Counted from the first letter of the stretch, positions 1 through 5,845 are shown. The stretch: 6,368 bases of DNA from Sedimentibacter sp. (GCA_029256005.1 JAQSYS010000110.1:1-6368), one strand, 5' to 3'. The notes: generated by a model not told the origin, from the letters alone. A program made the numbers and translations.

Positions 1-32
1 TCTATGGCAAGTATCAATACTTTATCTTTCAT
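1..32 (-). CDS. 5' end of a truncated gene, possibly a FGGY-type kinase
   Basis: Only the first ten complete codons are inside the window; they read MKDKVLILAI and are followed by GA-, so residue 11 is Asp or Glu. The start is supported by a GGAGG ribosome binding site (42-38) five bases before the ATG, and by a promoter-like sequence and an upstream terminator that separate it from the transporter operon. A hydrophobic beta-strand followed by Asp is how many FGGY carbohydrate kinases begin (an LAIDxGT phosphate-binding strand), and a sugar kinase would suit a gene beside a sugar-type ABC importer. That is inference from very few residues: other ASKHA-fold, Rossmann-like or hydrolase proteins can begin in the same way. 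The existence of a gene start is fairly sure; its function is not. Confidence 0.55.
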   Translation of the reverse strand, partial: MKDKVLILAI

Positions 33-60
33 ATTTTCCTCCATTTTAACAATTGCAATG

Positions 61-89
61 ATTATACTACTAATAATTTCTAAGCGCAA
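61..89 (-). promoter_or_regulatory. Candidate sigma-A promoter for the left-edge gene
   Basis: On the minus strand TTGCGC (89-84) is followed by a 17-base spacer and a perfect TATAAT (66-61). The -35 box matches consensus in only three positions, but the -10 box is exact, and the predicted start site near 54 leaves a short leader before the GGAGG at 42-38. The 8-base palindrome ATTGCAAT (52-59) sits at the predicted start site and could be an operator half or chance. The promoter lies just after the terminator of the transporter operon, which supports separate transcription of the next gene. Confidence 0.5.
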
Positions 90-135
90 CTTTTTTAAGA
101 CTGTAAAGAAATCAAATACATAATCTTTTTTGTCA

Positions 136-168
136 TAATAAAAGGGATTTATGCTTAGCATAAATCCC
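136..168 (-). terminator. Intrinsic terminator of the ABC transporter operon
   Basis: A perfect 11-bp stem (arms 144-154 and 158-168, GGGATTTATGC and its complement) closes a 3-base loop TTA. On the minus strand the hairpin is followed by TTTTATTAT (143-135), a moderate T-rich tract. It starts about 28 bases after the stop codon of the last permease gene. On the plus strand the hairpin is followed by A residues, so it should act only on minus-strand transcripts. Confidence 0.8.
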
Positions 169-196
169 AAAAATCTTTAAGCCTCTACTTATATAG

Positions 197-1498
197 CTAA
201 TTAAGAGTTGCTTTTCCTTTTTTATTGGATCTCCATACGTGAAGTCCAAGTGCAAGACCTATAACTCCATAAACCATAAATGTTCTAAAATATTCTCCTA
301 AGAGAGCATTTCCAAACAAGGATAATCCAATTTCAGGTGACATTATAAACATTGAGTTAAACAACAATGTTCCTAAGATAGCATGACGTATATTAGCCTT
401 TTGGGTTGAAGCACCTCCAACCAACAATGATGCAACAGAGAACATTCCTATCTGAGTATGAGCACCGTATGTGTTCAATGTTCCCATGTTCTGTAAATAC
501 ATGATTTGTCCCCATGCAGCCAATACCGTTGAAATCATAGTTGCAATTATTCTTGTTTTATCAACATTTATACCCGAAACTTCAGCTATGTGTTGACTTT
601 GTCCTACGCTTCTGAAATCTTGTCCTAGCTTTGTTTTTAATATCAGTTCATTGAATACGCAAAGTGATATTATGAATACCCCTATTAAAACTGGTACCTG
701 TCTTACCTTCATCAAGCTTGAATCAGTTGTTATAGCAAAAATACTTATTGCTACAAGTACAAGACTTAACACAGAGTTAATAAGAGTCATCATTCTTTGA
801 TTACCATTAAAACTTGGTTTATTCTTATTTTTTGTATATCTTATAACCTGAAGAAGCAATATAGCTACAGCTACGATTAAAACCGCCCACATGAAAGGTA
901 TTTCCATTATGCTGTCAAGAGCATATTTTAATCCACCTTCTTCAACCTTCACCAAGTCAACTGTCATTCTGATGCCTACTCCATCCGGTTTAATCATTGG
1001 ATGTGTAGCAGGAACCTTTATAATTACTCCGACAGCGAACAGGAATAAGAACTGATAAAGACCATTAGCAAAATAACCTACTATTAAGCTGGCAATCATT
1101 TCCTGTCCTCTTGTTTTGTTGTACAGTACACCTGTAAAATATCCAAACATTGCAGCTATTGGAAATGCTATTAAGAATGTAAGAGCCATTCCTGAATATC
1201 CGCCTATGCTGAAATATCTCATTATTGCAATAGCTATTTGTCCTGCCATTGCACCTACTACTATGCCGAAATTAAGACCTAAACCTGCAACTACAGGTAT
1301 TATCAATGACAATACCAAAAATGCATTTCTGAAAAATCTACTTGATAATTCAGTTAAAAAGTAATTCATTGTTACTCCGTCGGATACAATAAATCCAAAT
1401 ACAGTAAATGCAATGAATATTAGTGTAACTATATTGTCAGCAATCCATGATGAATCTCTTTTTATCTTTAATCTTTCTCCACTAGATACATTATTCAT
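197..1498 (-). CDS. ABC importer permease B (BPD_transp_2 type, 433 aa)
   Basis: Integral membrane subunit of the importer, expected to pair with permease A to form the translocation path in the cytoplasmic membrane. Hydrophobic segments are visible at about 22-38, 58-80, 82-95, 104-126, 135-160, 202-219, 237-256, 268-286, 317-335, 350-362, 371-386 and 404-420. The C-terminal core carries the family pattern: GQDFRSVGQ, then SGIN at 308-311, a STVLAAWG helix, and a small-residue GGAS turn at 361-364 followed by an ILGT helix. The same pattern occurs in the preceding gene, so the two are paralogues. The N-terminal half has GLGLNFG (72-78) where RbsC-type permeases usually have a G-x-DLSVG motif. 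At 433 residues it is longer than most RbsC-like permeases (about 300-350); the excess is in a loop at 161-200 and a polar stretch plus extra hydrophobic segment at 220-257. The ATG overlaps the stop codon of permease A by one base (TAATG), with AGGAGG at 1513-1508. The operon terminator follows. Substrate is unknown. Confidence 0.9.
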   Translation of the reverse strand: MNNVSSGERLKIKRDSSWIADNIVTLIFIAFTVFGFIVSDGVTMNYFLTELSSRFFRNAFLVLSLIIPVVAGLGLNFGIVVGAMAGQIAIAIMRYFSIGGYSGMALTFLIAFPIAAMFGYFTGVLYNKTRGQEMIASLIVGYFANGLYQFLFLFAVGVIIKVPATHPMIKPDGVGIRMTVDLVKVEEGGLKYALDSIMEIPFMWAVLIVAVAILLLQVIRYTKNKNKPSFNGNQRMMTLINSVLSLVLVAISIFAITTDSSLMKVRQVPVLIGVFIISLCVFNELILKTKLGQDFRSVGQSQHIAEVSGINVDKTRIIATMISTVLAAWGQIMYLQNMGTLNTYGAHTQIGMFSVASLLVGGASTQKANIRHAILGTLLFNSMFIMSPEIGLSLFGNALLGEYFRTFMVYGVIGLALGLHVWRSNKKGKATLN

Positions 1499-2577
1499 TA
1501 TTTACCGCCTCCTTTTACTTGTGTTAAAGCATAAAGGATTATTCCGTTCTGAATTACCATACGAAGTATTTCTGAAAGATCCGTTCCTGCAAATAACTGA
1601 TTTGCTACAGGCAATGCTGTAGTTAAAAGACCTTGGAATATTATAGTTCCTATTATAACATGAGATACTTTTGCTCTTGTGGCAGTAGCACCACCGATTA
1701 AAATAGCAGCTACAGCTGGGAAAGCCATCATCAATGGAGCGTTATAAAGCTGCGCATAACCATATCCCTGTGAATAAACAATTATTCCTATTGCTCCTAA
1801 TACTGTTGATAAAATATTAGCTTTAATTCTGTTTCGGTTAATATTAATTCCTGATGCTTGTGCAAATCTTGGATTAATACCTCCAGCAGATATTGCTATA
1901 CCGGATTTAGATCTGAAATAAAGCCATACTACAGCACAACATAAAAGGAACATGATAATCATACCTGTTGGAATGATTAATCCGCCTTCTCCACCAATTG
2001 TAAATTTCCAAAAATCACTTAAAATCTGTGCTGCACCTATGCCATCAAGCTGTACTGTTTCTCTTAATCCTTTTCCCATAAACCATCCCATTTTAGGACT
2101 TGTAAAAGGTATCATAAGCCATGCAAGGCACATGAAAGCAGATATTGAAAAACCGGTATATGTTGCTATTGTCATTTCTGAGCCCTTAACAGCATTCAAC
2201 AGCTTTCCGTATAAATATCCCAATATTACAGCAAATACTATTGATAAAGCAATTGAAACAAACAGCCATGAAGCACCGGTAAATCCAAATTCTATGGATA
2301 AAACTACTGCAAACAATCCACAAATTATACCGATTGGTAATGCAAAGTTTGGTCCTGTTCCTGATTGAATAGAAGGCACCATAGCAAGTACCAAAATTCC
2401 GTTCATGCCTGCACGCTTTATGGTGTCACTTAATAATGTCATCGTCGAAATTCCGAGGAATCCTCCCGTAATCAGAAGAATTATCCAAAATGTACCGATA
2501 ATTAAAGTCGGCAATCCGATTTTACTAATGAGTTCTTTAAAGTTTATACTCTTATTCTCTTTTACTTCAACCATCAT
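1498..2577 (-). CDS. ABC importer permease A (BPD_transp_2 type, 359 aa)
   Basis: Integral membrane permease of the importer. About ten hydrophobic segments can be seen, near 20-40, 58-71, 78-95, 102-122, 138-157, 198-221, 252-270, 284-296, 304-323 and 336-352. The cytoplasmic coupling region is recognisable: GINPRFAQASGIN (233-245), a STVLGAIG helix, then LIGGATATRA (293-302) and an IIGT helix. The length is in the normal range for RbsC/LsrC/YufP-like permeases. In the N-terminal half GTGPNF (73-78) stands in place of the common G-x-DLSVG motif, and the same change is seen in permease B. The gene begins in a 4-base ATGA overlap with the ATPase stop codon. There are two consecutive ATG codons (2577 and 2574); AGGGAG at 2589-2584 lies six bases before the first, so the first was chosen, but the second cannot be excluded. 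Overlaps on both sides indicate translational coupling and a stoichiometric complex. Family-level call is secure; the solute is not known. Confidence 0.92.
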   Translation of the reverse strand: MMVEVKENKSINFKELISKIGLPTLIIGTFWIILLITGGFLGISTMTLLSDTIKRAGMNGILVLAMVPSIQSGTGPNFALPIGIICGLFAVVLSIEFGFTGASWLFVSIALSIVFAVILGYLYGKLLNAVKGSEMTIATYTGFSISAFMCLAWLMIPFTSPKMGWFMGKGLRETVQLDGIGAAQILSDFWKFTIGGEGGLIIPTGMIIMFLLCCAVVWLYFRSKSGIAISAGGINPRFAQASGININRNRIKANILSTVLGAIGIIVYSQGYGYAQLYNAPLMMAFPAVAAILIGGATATRAKVSHVIIGTIIFQGLLTTALPVANQLFAGTDLSEILRMVIQNGIILYALTQVKGGGK

Positions 2578-4169
2578 GCTTCACTCCCTTCAGCATTGTG
2601 TCGGCTACCTGACATCATTAAACCAAAATCTGCATCAGGTGCATCAGGAGGAAGAACGCCCTCTACTTTGCCTTCACAAACTATTACTATTCTGTCGCTA
2701 ATACTTCTTAATTCTGCTAGTTCAGAAGAAGTCATAACAATTGTCATTCCGTAATCTTTATTTAATTTCTTTAATAAATCCAAAACAAGTTTTTTGGCAC
2801 CTATATCAATTCCTCTTGTAGGTTCAGATACTAATAAAAGTGTAGGATTTAGAGTGAGCGCTCTTGCAACACAAACCTTTTGTTGATTTCCTCCGCTAAG
2901 CCTTCCTGCGTTTTGTAAAGGTGATGTACATCTAATGTCAAGATCTTTAATCATTTCCTTAGCATGTTTTCTGATTTTTTTAGAGTCTTTGAATCTGAAA
3001 GGTCCAACCATATTTAAAAAATCATTTCTAACTTGCATAGCAGAAAATACTATATTTCCTTCTATCGATTCATCAAGCAATAGACCTACACCTTTTCTGT
3101 CTTCGCTTACAAAAGCAAGACCAGATTCAATTGAAGCCATAGGGTTATTCAACTGAAGCTTTTTGCCATTAAACACAACTTCTCCGGTCGCAGGGTAAAT
3201 ACCCATCAACCCATTAGCAACACCAAGCTTTCCTTGTCCTGCGAGACCTCCTATACCAACGATCTCACCTTTTTTAATCTCTAAATTAATGCCTTTTACT
3301 CTTTCACCCGGCATGGATACCTTAAGGTCCTTTATATCCAAAATTGTCTCATCACTTACATTTTTATTATCAGAATCTGTTCTTTCAATAGAAATTTTTC
3401 TTCCTACCATCAATTGAGCTATTTCAAATTTGTTTGTATCCTTAACATCCTTCGTAGCAACGTGTTCTCCATCTCTCATGACAGTAACTTTATCTGCAAC
3501 ATCTATTATTTCATCAAGTCTATGACTTATAAATATTATTCCAATTCCTTTTTTTGCTAACTTTCTAATAGCATCAAGTAAATTCTTAGCTTCGGCTTCT
3601 GCTAAAACTGCAGTTGGTTCGTCAAATACCAGAATTTTTATTCCTTTCTTGTCAATTTCACGAGCAATTTCAATAAACTGCATGTGTCCTACAGGAAGAC
3701 CTGCTACTGGAAGATATTCATCAATGTCCATTTCAAGAACATCAAGAGCTTTTCTAGCATCATCATTCATATTTTTAACATCTAATGATTCTAAACGCTT
3801 GCCTAACACCTTGCTTACAACATTTGGCTTTGTAATTTCCCTGTTTAATTTAATGTTCTCTGTTATTGAGAAACCAGGTATTAGCATAAATTCCTGGTGA
3901 ACCATTCCTATACCATGTTCCATAGCGTCATGTGGGCTTTTTATATTTACTTCTTTTCCATCAATTTCAATTTTTCCTTCATATCCCCCAGTAGAATGAA
4001 TAACAGGCATGCCGAAAAGTATGTTCATCAATGTTGATTTTCCGGCTCCGTTTTCTCCGATTAGGGCTAGTATTTCACCTTTTTTTAGCTCAATGTTTAT
4101 ATCTTTTAATACTCTGTTTCCGGAGTATTCTTTTGAAACGTTTTTTAAGCTTAGAAGGTTATCACTCAT
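2574..4169 (-). CDS. Tandem-domain ABC importer ATPase (RbsA-like, 531 aa)
   Basis: Cytoplasmic ATPase with two fused nucleotide-binding domains, as in the RbsA/MglA/YufO class that energises simple-sugar and nucleoside importers. Domain 1 (about 5-255) has Walker A GENGAGKST (38-46), Q-loop Q92, Walker B ILVFDEP (179-185) and H-loop H216. Its signature is degenerate: LPVGHMQ (158-164) in place of LSGGQ. Domain 2 (about 275-515) has a weak Walker A GLAGQGKL (308-315, no Ser/Thr after Lys), a full signature LSGGNQQ (424-430), a Walker B with Ser in place of Asp (LLLVSEP, 444-450), the TRGID loop, and Ser instead of the H-loop His (about 482). Thus one composite ATP site (domain 1 Walker motifs plus domain 2 signature) looks complete and the other looks degenerate, a pattern known in this class. 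The length of about 500-530 residues is normal. The start has AGGAGG (4180-4175) five bases upstream. The gene is second in the operon, preceded by a hairpin and overlapping permease A by four bases. Confidence 0.95.
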   Translation of the reverse strand: MSDNLLSLKNVSKEYSGNRVLKDINIELKKGEILALIGENGAGKSTLMNILFGMPVIHSTGGYEGKIEIDGKEVNIKSPHDAMEHGIGMVHQEFMLIPGFSITENIKLNREITKPNVVSKVLGKRLESLDVKNMNDDARKALDVLEMDIDEYLPVAGLPVGHMQFIEIAREIDKKGIKILVFDEPTAVLAEAEAKNLLDAIRKLAKKGIGIIFISHRLDEIIDVADKVTVMRDGEHVATKDVKDTNKFEIAQLMVGRKISIERTDSDNKNVSDETILDIKDLKVSMPGERVKGINLEIKKGEIVGIGGLAGQGKLGVANGLMGIYPATGEVVFNGKKLQLNNPMASIESGLAFVSEDRKGVGLLLDESIEGNIVFSAMQVRNDFLNMVGPFRFKDSKKIRKHAKEMIKDLDIRCTSPLQNAGRLSGGNQQKVCVARALTLNPTLLLVSEPTRGIDIGAKKLVLDLLKKLNKDYGMTIVMTSSELAELRSISDRIVIVCEGKVEGVLPPDAPDADFGLMMSGSRHNAEGSEA

Positions 4170-4205
4170 ATTTACCTCCTGTAATTATGATTTTAGATTT
4201 TCATT

Positions 4206-4252
4206 AAAAAGGAATGAATCGGAAGTTCATCAAAGAAATCCCGAAACATTCC
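4206..4252 (-). terminator. Intercistronic hairpin with T-tract, probable partial terminator
   Basis: Between the lipoprotein and ATPase genes the minus strand can form a stem of GGAATG with CATTCC (4252-4247 with 4216-4211), a symmetrical TT/TT internal loop, and a second helix TCGG with CCGA (4244-4241 with 4222-4219). An 18-base loop closes it, and TTTTT follows directly (4210-4206). It begins about 28 bases after the lipoprotein stop and ends about 25 bases before the ATPase ribosome binding site. I see no convincing promoter after it, so the downstream genes probably depend on read-through. The likely effect is excess lipoprotein mRNA, by partial termination or by protection of the 3' end. 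Confidence 0.6.
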
Positions 4253-4280
4253 CTAGTCACTTAAATGCTATTTAAATATC

Positions 4281-5498
4281 TTATTTTAAATGTTCTTCAC
4301 CATAAGTTAAGAAGTCCATCATTATTAATCTGTACGTTGGGAATTCTGTTCCATTTTCTACGTATGTAGTTGTTGCAACACTTATTCCATTAGCATACTC
4401 TGTCATTAATCCTTCTAATACAGTTGTGTCAAGCTCATCGCCTACTTCACCGTTTAACCATTTAATTGCATATTCGCCTGCTGCTACAGTGTTCATCATA
4501 GCTACAGGTACTGGCCATGTTGAGAATCTTCCAAGAACACCTTTTTCATTAAGTTTTTTAGCTGTTTCGCTTATAACATTTGCCATTGCATCAGCAGTAT
4601 ACCCTGTTGATTCAATTCCAAGTGCTGATGGATATCCATGATATGGTGATGGACAGCAAGGTTGTGGATATATAGCTCCAGCATCAACACTCGCTTTAAT
4701 TAATGGAGTCTGCATTCCACAGTTTGTTGAGAAGAAAGCAGTGTCTTTACCATATTTCTCTACCATCTTTGGAACATCTTCAAGGATAAATTGTTGTGCA
4801 CCTGGTAAACCAGCGTCTCCTGTTGGGTCTGGAGCTGTAGCGTCTACAAACTCAATTCCAATTTCCTTACATTTAGCTTCCATTAAGTCTCTTCTAGATG
4901 AAAGAAGAACTATTGACATATGTCTTGGGAAAGAATAATGTACTAAAGTCTTTGCACCTAATTTTTGAGCTTGTACTGGAATGTTATCGCCCATACCTAA
5001 TTCATCTGCTTGTAAAATTAAATCTGCTCTTGCAGCAACGTCAGGTGGATTTTCTTGTGGCTGACAATAAGCAATAAATAAATCATCACGAGTTTCTAAT
5101 AATTTATCAACCGCAGCATTTGTTCCTGGAACAGCCTGATTAATTATTAACGCTTTAATTTCAGGGTCTGAACCAAGTTTAGTTACGATACTAATCATTT
5201 GTTCTTGTTCTGTCATGAAGTTGTCTGGCCACATTACGTGAACGACTTTGTCTTCTCCATATTTTTCAACTAATTGTTGTGCTGAACGATACTCTTCTTC
5301 ATTTTGAGAAAGAGTGTTTGTTACGATGGCAATTTTACCTTCAAAAGGTTCTGCCTCAGTTTTTGGAGCCTCAGCTGCAGGAGTTTCTGCTGCTGGAGTT
5401 TCTGCAGGTTTTTCAACTGGTGCTTCTGCAGGTTTACTGCATGCTGCTAAGCTAAAAACCATAACAAGTACTAATAAGATACTTATAACCTTTTTCAT
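4281..5498 (-). CDS. DUF3798-family solute-binding lipoprotein (405 aa)
   Basis: Predicted extracytoplasmic, lipid-anchored binding protein that delivers the solute to the permeases. Residues 1-20 are a lipoprotein signal: MKK, a hydrophobic stretch at 4-16, and the lipobox LAAC with Cys20 as the lipidation site. A Pro/Ala/Glu-rich tether follows (22-50), then the binding domain (about 54-405). That domain matches my memory of DUF3798, a periplasmic-binding-protein type 1-like family, through GKIAIVTNTLSQNEEEY (54-70), PDNFMTEQEQ (91-100), INQAVPGTNAA (119-129), HYSFPRHMS (187-195), APDPTGDAG (222-230), GAQQFILEDVPK (233-244), DTAFFSTN (252-259) and CCPSPYHGYPSALGIES (281-297). Length is about normal for the family plus its tether. 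Cysteines occur at 145, 210, 260, 281 and 282, the last two adjacent. The start is fixed by AGGAGGG (5510-5504) and the signal peptide. It is first in the operon, behind a full-consensus promoter. The family call is fairly sure; the ligand is unknown, and a sugar or nucleoside-like solute is only inferred from the partners. Confidence 0.9.
   Translation of the reverse strand: MKKVISILLVLVMVFSLAACSKPAEAPVEKPAETPAAETPAAEAPKTEAEPFEGKIAIVTNTLSQNEEEYRSAQQLVEKYGEDKVVHVMWPDNFMTEQEQMISIVTKLGSDPEIKALIINQAVPGTNAAVDKLLETRDDLFIAYCQPQENPPDVAARADLILQADELGMGDNIPVQAQKLGAKTLVHYSFPRHMSIVLLSSRRDLMEAKCKEIGIEFVDATAPDPTGDAGLPGAQQFILEDVPKMVEKYGKDTAFFSTNCGMQTPLIKASVDAGAIYPQPCCPSPYHGYPSALGIESTGYTADAMANVISETAKKLNEKGVLGRFSTWPVPVAMMNTVAAGEYAIKWLNGEVGDELDTTVLEGLMTEYANGISVATTTYVENGTEFPTYRLIMMDFLTYGEEHLK
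5364..5432 (-). repeat. Repetitive DNA encoding the Pro/Ala/Glu lipoprotein tether
   Basis: Residues 23-45 of the lipoprotein are built from imperfect copies of PAETPA and PAEAP, and the DNA shows matching repeats of a GCAGAAACTCC-like unit on the minus strand. The segment is low-complexity and probably disordered, acting as a spacer between the lipid anchor at Cys20 and the folded domain that begins near residue 54. Such tracts readily gain or lose units. It also produces a spurious Ala/Ser-rich open frame on the plus strand. Confidence 0.7.
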
Positions 5499-5537
5499 TT
5501 TGTCCCTCCTAATTAAATAAAAATATAACCATGTTTT

Positions 5538-5566
5538 ATTATAATTGAATATATATTAATTGTCAA
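5538..5566 (-). promoter_or_regulatory. Full-consensus sigma-A promoter of the importer operon
   Basis: On the minus strand TTGACA (5566-5561) and TATAAT (5543-5538) both match consensus in six of six positions with the optimal 17-base spacer. The predicted start site is near 5531, giving a leader of about 33 bases before the lipoprotein ATG at 5498. Such a strong core promoter would fit a highly expressed binding protein, presumably held in check by a regulator acting on the nearby repeated elements. Confidence 0.85.
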
Positions 5567-5573
5567 ATAATAA

Positions 5574-5588
5574 TTGAAACGGTTGATA
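5574..5588 (+). promoter_or_regulatory. Operator-like element 1 (degenerate, promoter-proximal)
   Basis: TTGAAACGGTTGATA resembles the other three elements of this region but has one A fewer between TG and the central CG, and its two halves are only partly complementary. Its CG centre (5580/5581) lies about 49 bases upstream of the predicted transcription start, immediately behind the -35 box. This is a usual place for an activator site. It is the weakest of the four copies. Confidence 0.35.
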
Positions 5589-5626
5589 ATACCAAACATG
5601 AAAAAAAGACTTGCTTTTGCATTTTA

Positions 5627-5641
5627 ATGAAAACGATTGTA
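5627..5641 (+). promoter_or_regulatory. Operator-like element 2, cre-like
   Basis: ATGAAAACGATTGTA matches the catabolite-response consensus WTGNAANCGNWNNCW at all specified positions but one (T instead of C at position 14). It has the central CG typical of LacI/GalR-family operators, CcpA included. The centre is about 104 bases upstream of the predicted start of the importer operon. A dedicated LacI-type regulator of the operon is an equally possible reader. Confidence 0.45.
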
Positions 5642-5661
5642 AATAGATTAAAACTTATTAT

Positions 5662-5685
5662 TATGAAAATCGACACGTTTTCATA
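5662..5685. promoter_or_regulatory. Operator-like element 3: inverted repeat TATGAAAA-N8-TTTTCATA
   Basis: Two perfect 8-base arms (5662-5669 and 5678-5685) flank the spacer TCGACACG. The right arm read on the minus strand gives ATGAAAACG, the same nine bases as in element 2; the left arm gives ATGAAAATCG. The structure therefore looks like two opposed half-sites and could bind a dimer with widely spaced halves or two dimers. It is not followed by a T-tract, so a terminator role is unlikely. Confidence 0.5.
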
Positions 5686-5700
5686 CTTTTATTTTAAATA

Positions 5701-5715
5701 AAATAGCGTTTTCAA
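5701..5715 (-). promoter_or_regulatory. Operator-like element 4, cre-like
   Basis: On the minus strand TTGAAAACGCTATTT matches WTGNAANCGNWNNCW with one mismatch (T for C at position 14). It shares TGAAAACG with elements 2 and 3. Its centre is about 176 bases upstream of the predicted start of the importer operon, a long distance for a single activator site; looping or cooperative binding would be needed. Confidence 0.4.
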
Positions 5716-5729
5716 GCCAAGTGCGAAAT

Positions 5730-5755
5730 AAATACATATTTTAACTAATGTATTT
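5730..5755. repeat. Inverted repeat AAATACAT-N10-ATGTATTT
   Basis: Perfect 8-base arms (5730-5737 and 5748-5755) are separated by ten bases. A further complementary pair, CAAGTG (5718-5723) and CACTTG (5768-5773), flanks it. No T-tract follows on either strand and the arms are A+T-only apart from one G/C pair. It may be an operator for another regulator or simply chance in A+T-rich DNA. Confidence 0.3.
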
Positions 5756-5822
5756 GTTTTCTAAACACACTTGAATTAATTATTTACAAACACGCATAAA
5801 TATTTTTTAGTTAAAAATATAC

Positions 5823-5845
5823 AAAAAAGGAGAAAATCTCTCCTT
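5823..5845 (-). terminator. Intrinsic terminator of the small orphan gene
   Basis: The arms AAGGAGA (5827-5833) and TCTCCTT (5839-5845) form a 7-bp stem with a 5-base loop. On the minus strand the stem runs straight into a T-tract (six T in all counting the stem end, to 5823). It starts 28 bases after the stop codon of the 105-residue gene and insulates it from the importer operon. The plus-strand AAGGAG inside it is not followed by a usable start codon. Confidence 0.85.

Noticed and set aside
9..22. Inverted repeat AAGTAT-CA-ATACTT
   Set aside because: It lies within the first codons of the left-edge gene and is short; probably chance.
1952..2368. 138-residue open frame on the plus strand inside permease A
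   Set aside because: Antisense shadow of a membrane protein gene with clear family motifs; its sequence is Pro/Ile/Asn-rich without recognisable domains and it has no promoter.
4181..4233. Possible internal promoter before the ATPase gene (TTGATG at 4233-4228, CATAAT at 4189-4184)
   Set aside because: The two boxes are about 38 bases apart, far from the needed 16-18; at correct spacing neither box has a partner.
5314..5520. Ala/Gly/Ser-rich open frame on the plus strand
   Set aside because: It is the complement of the lipoprotein signal peptide and Pro/Ala/Glu tether; the low-complexity codons keep the antisense frame open. No ribosome binding site was seen for it.
5499..5530. Riboswitch or leader attenuator in front of the lipoprotein gene
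   Set aside because: The predicted transcript leader is only about 33 bases and unstructured apart from the ribosome binding site.
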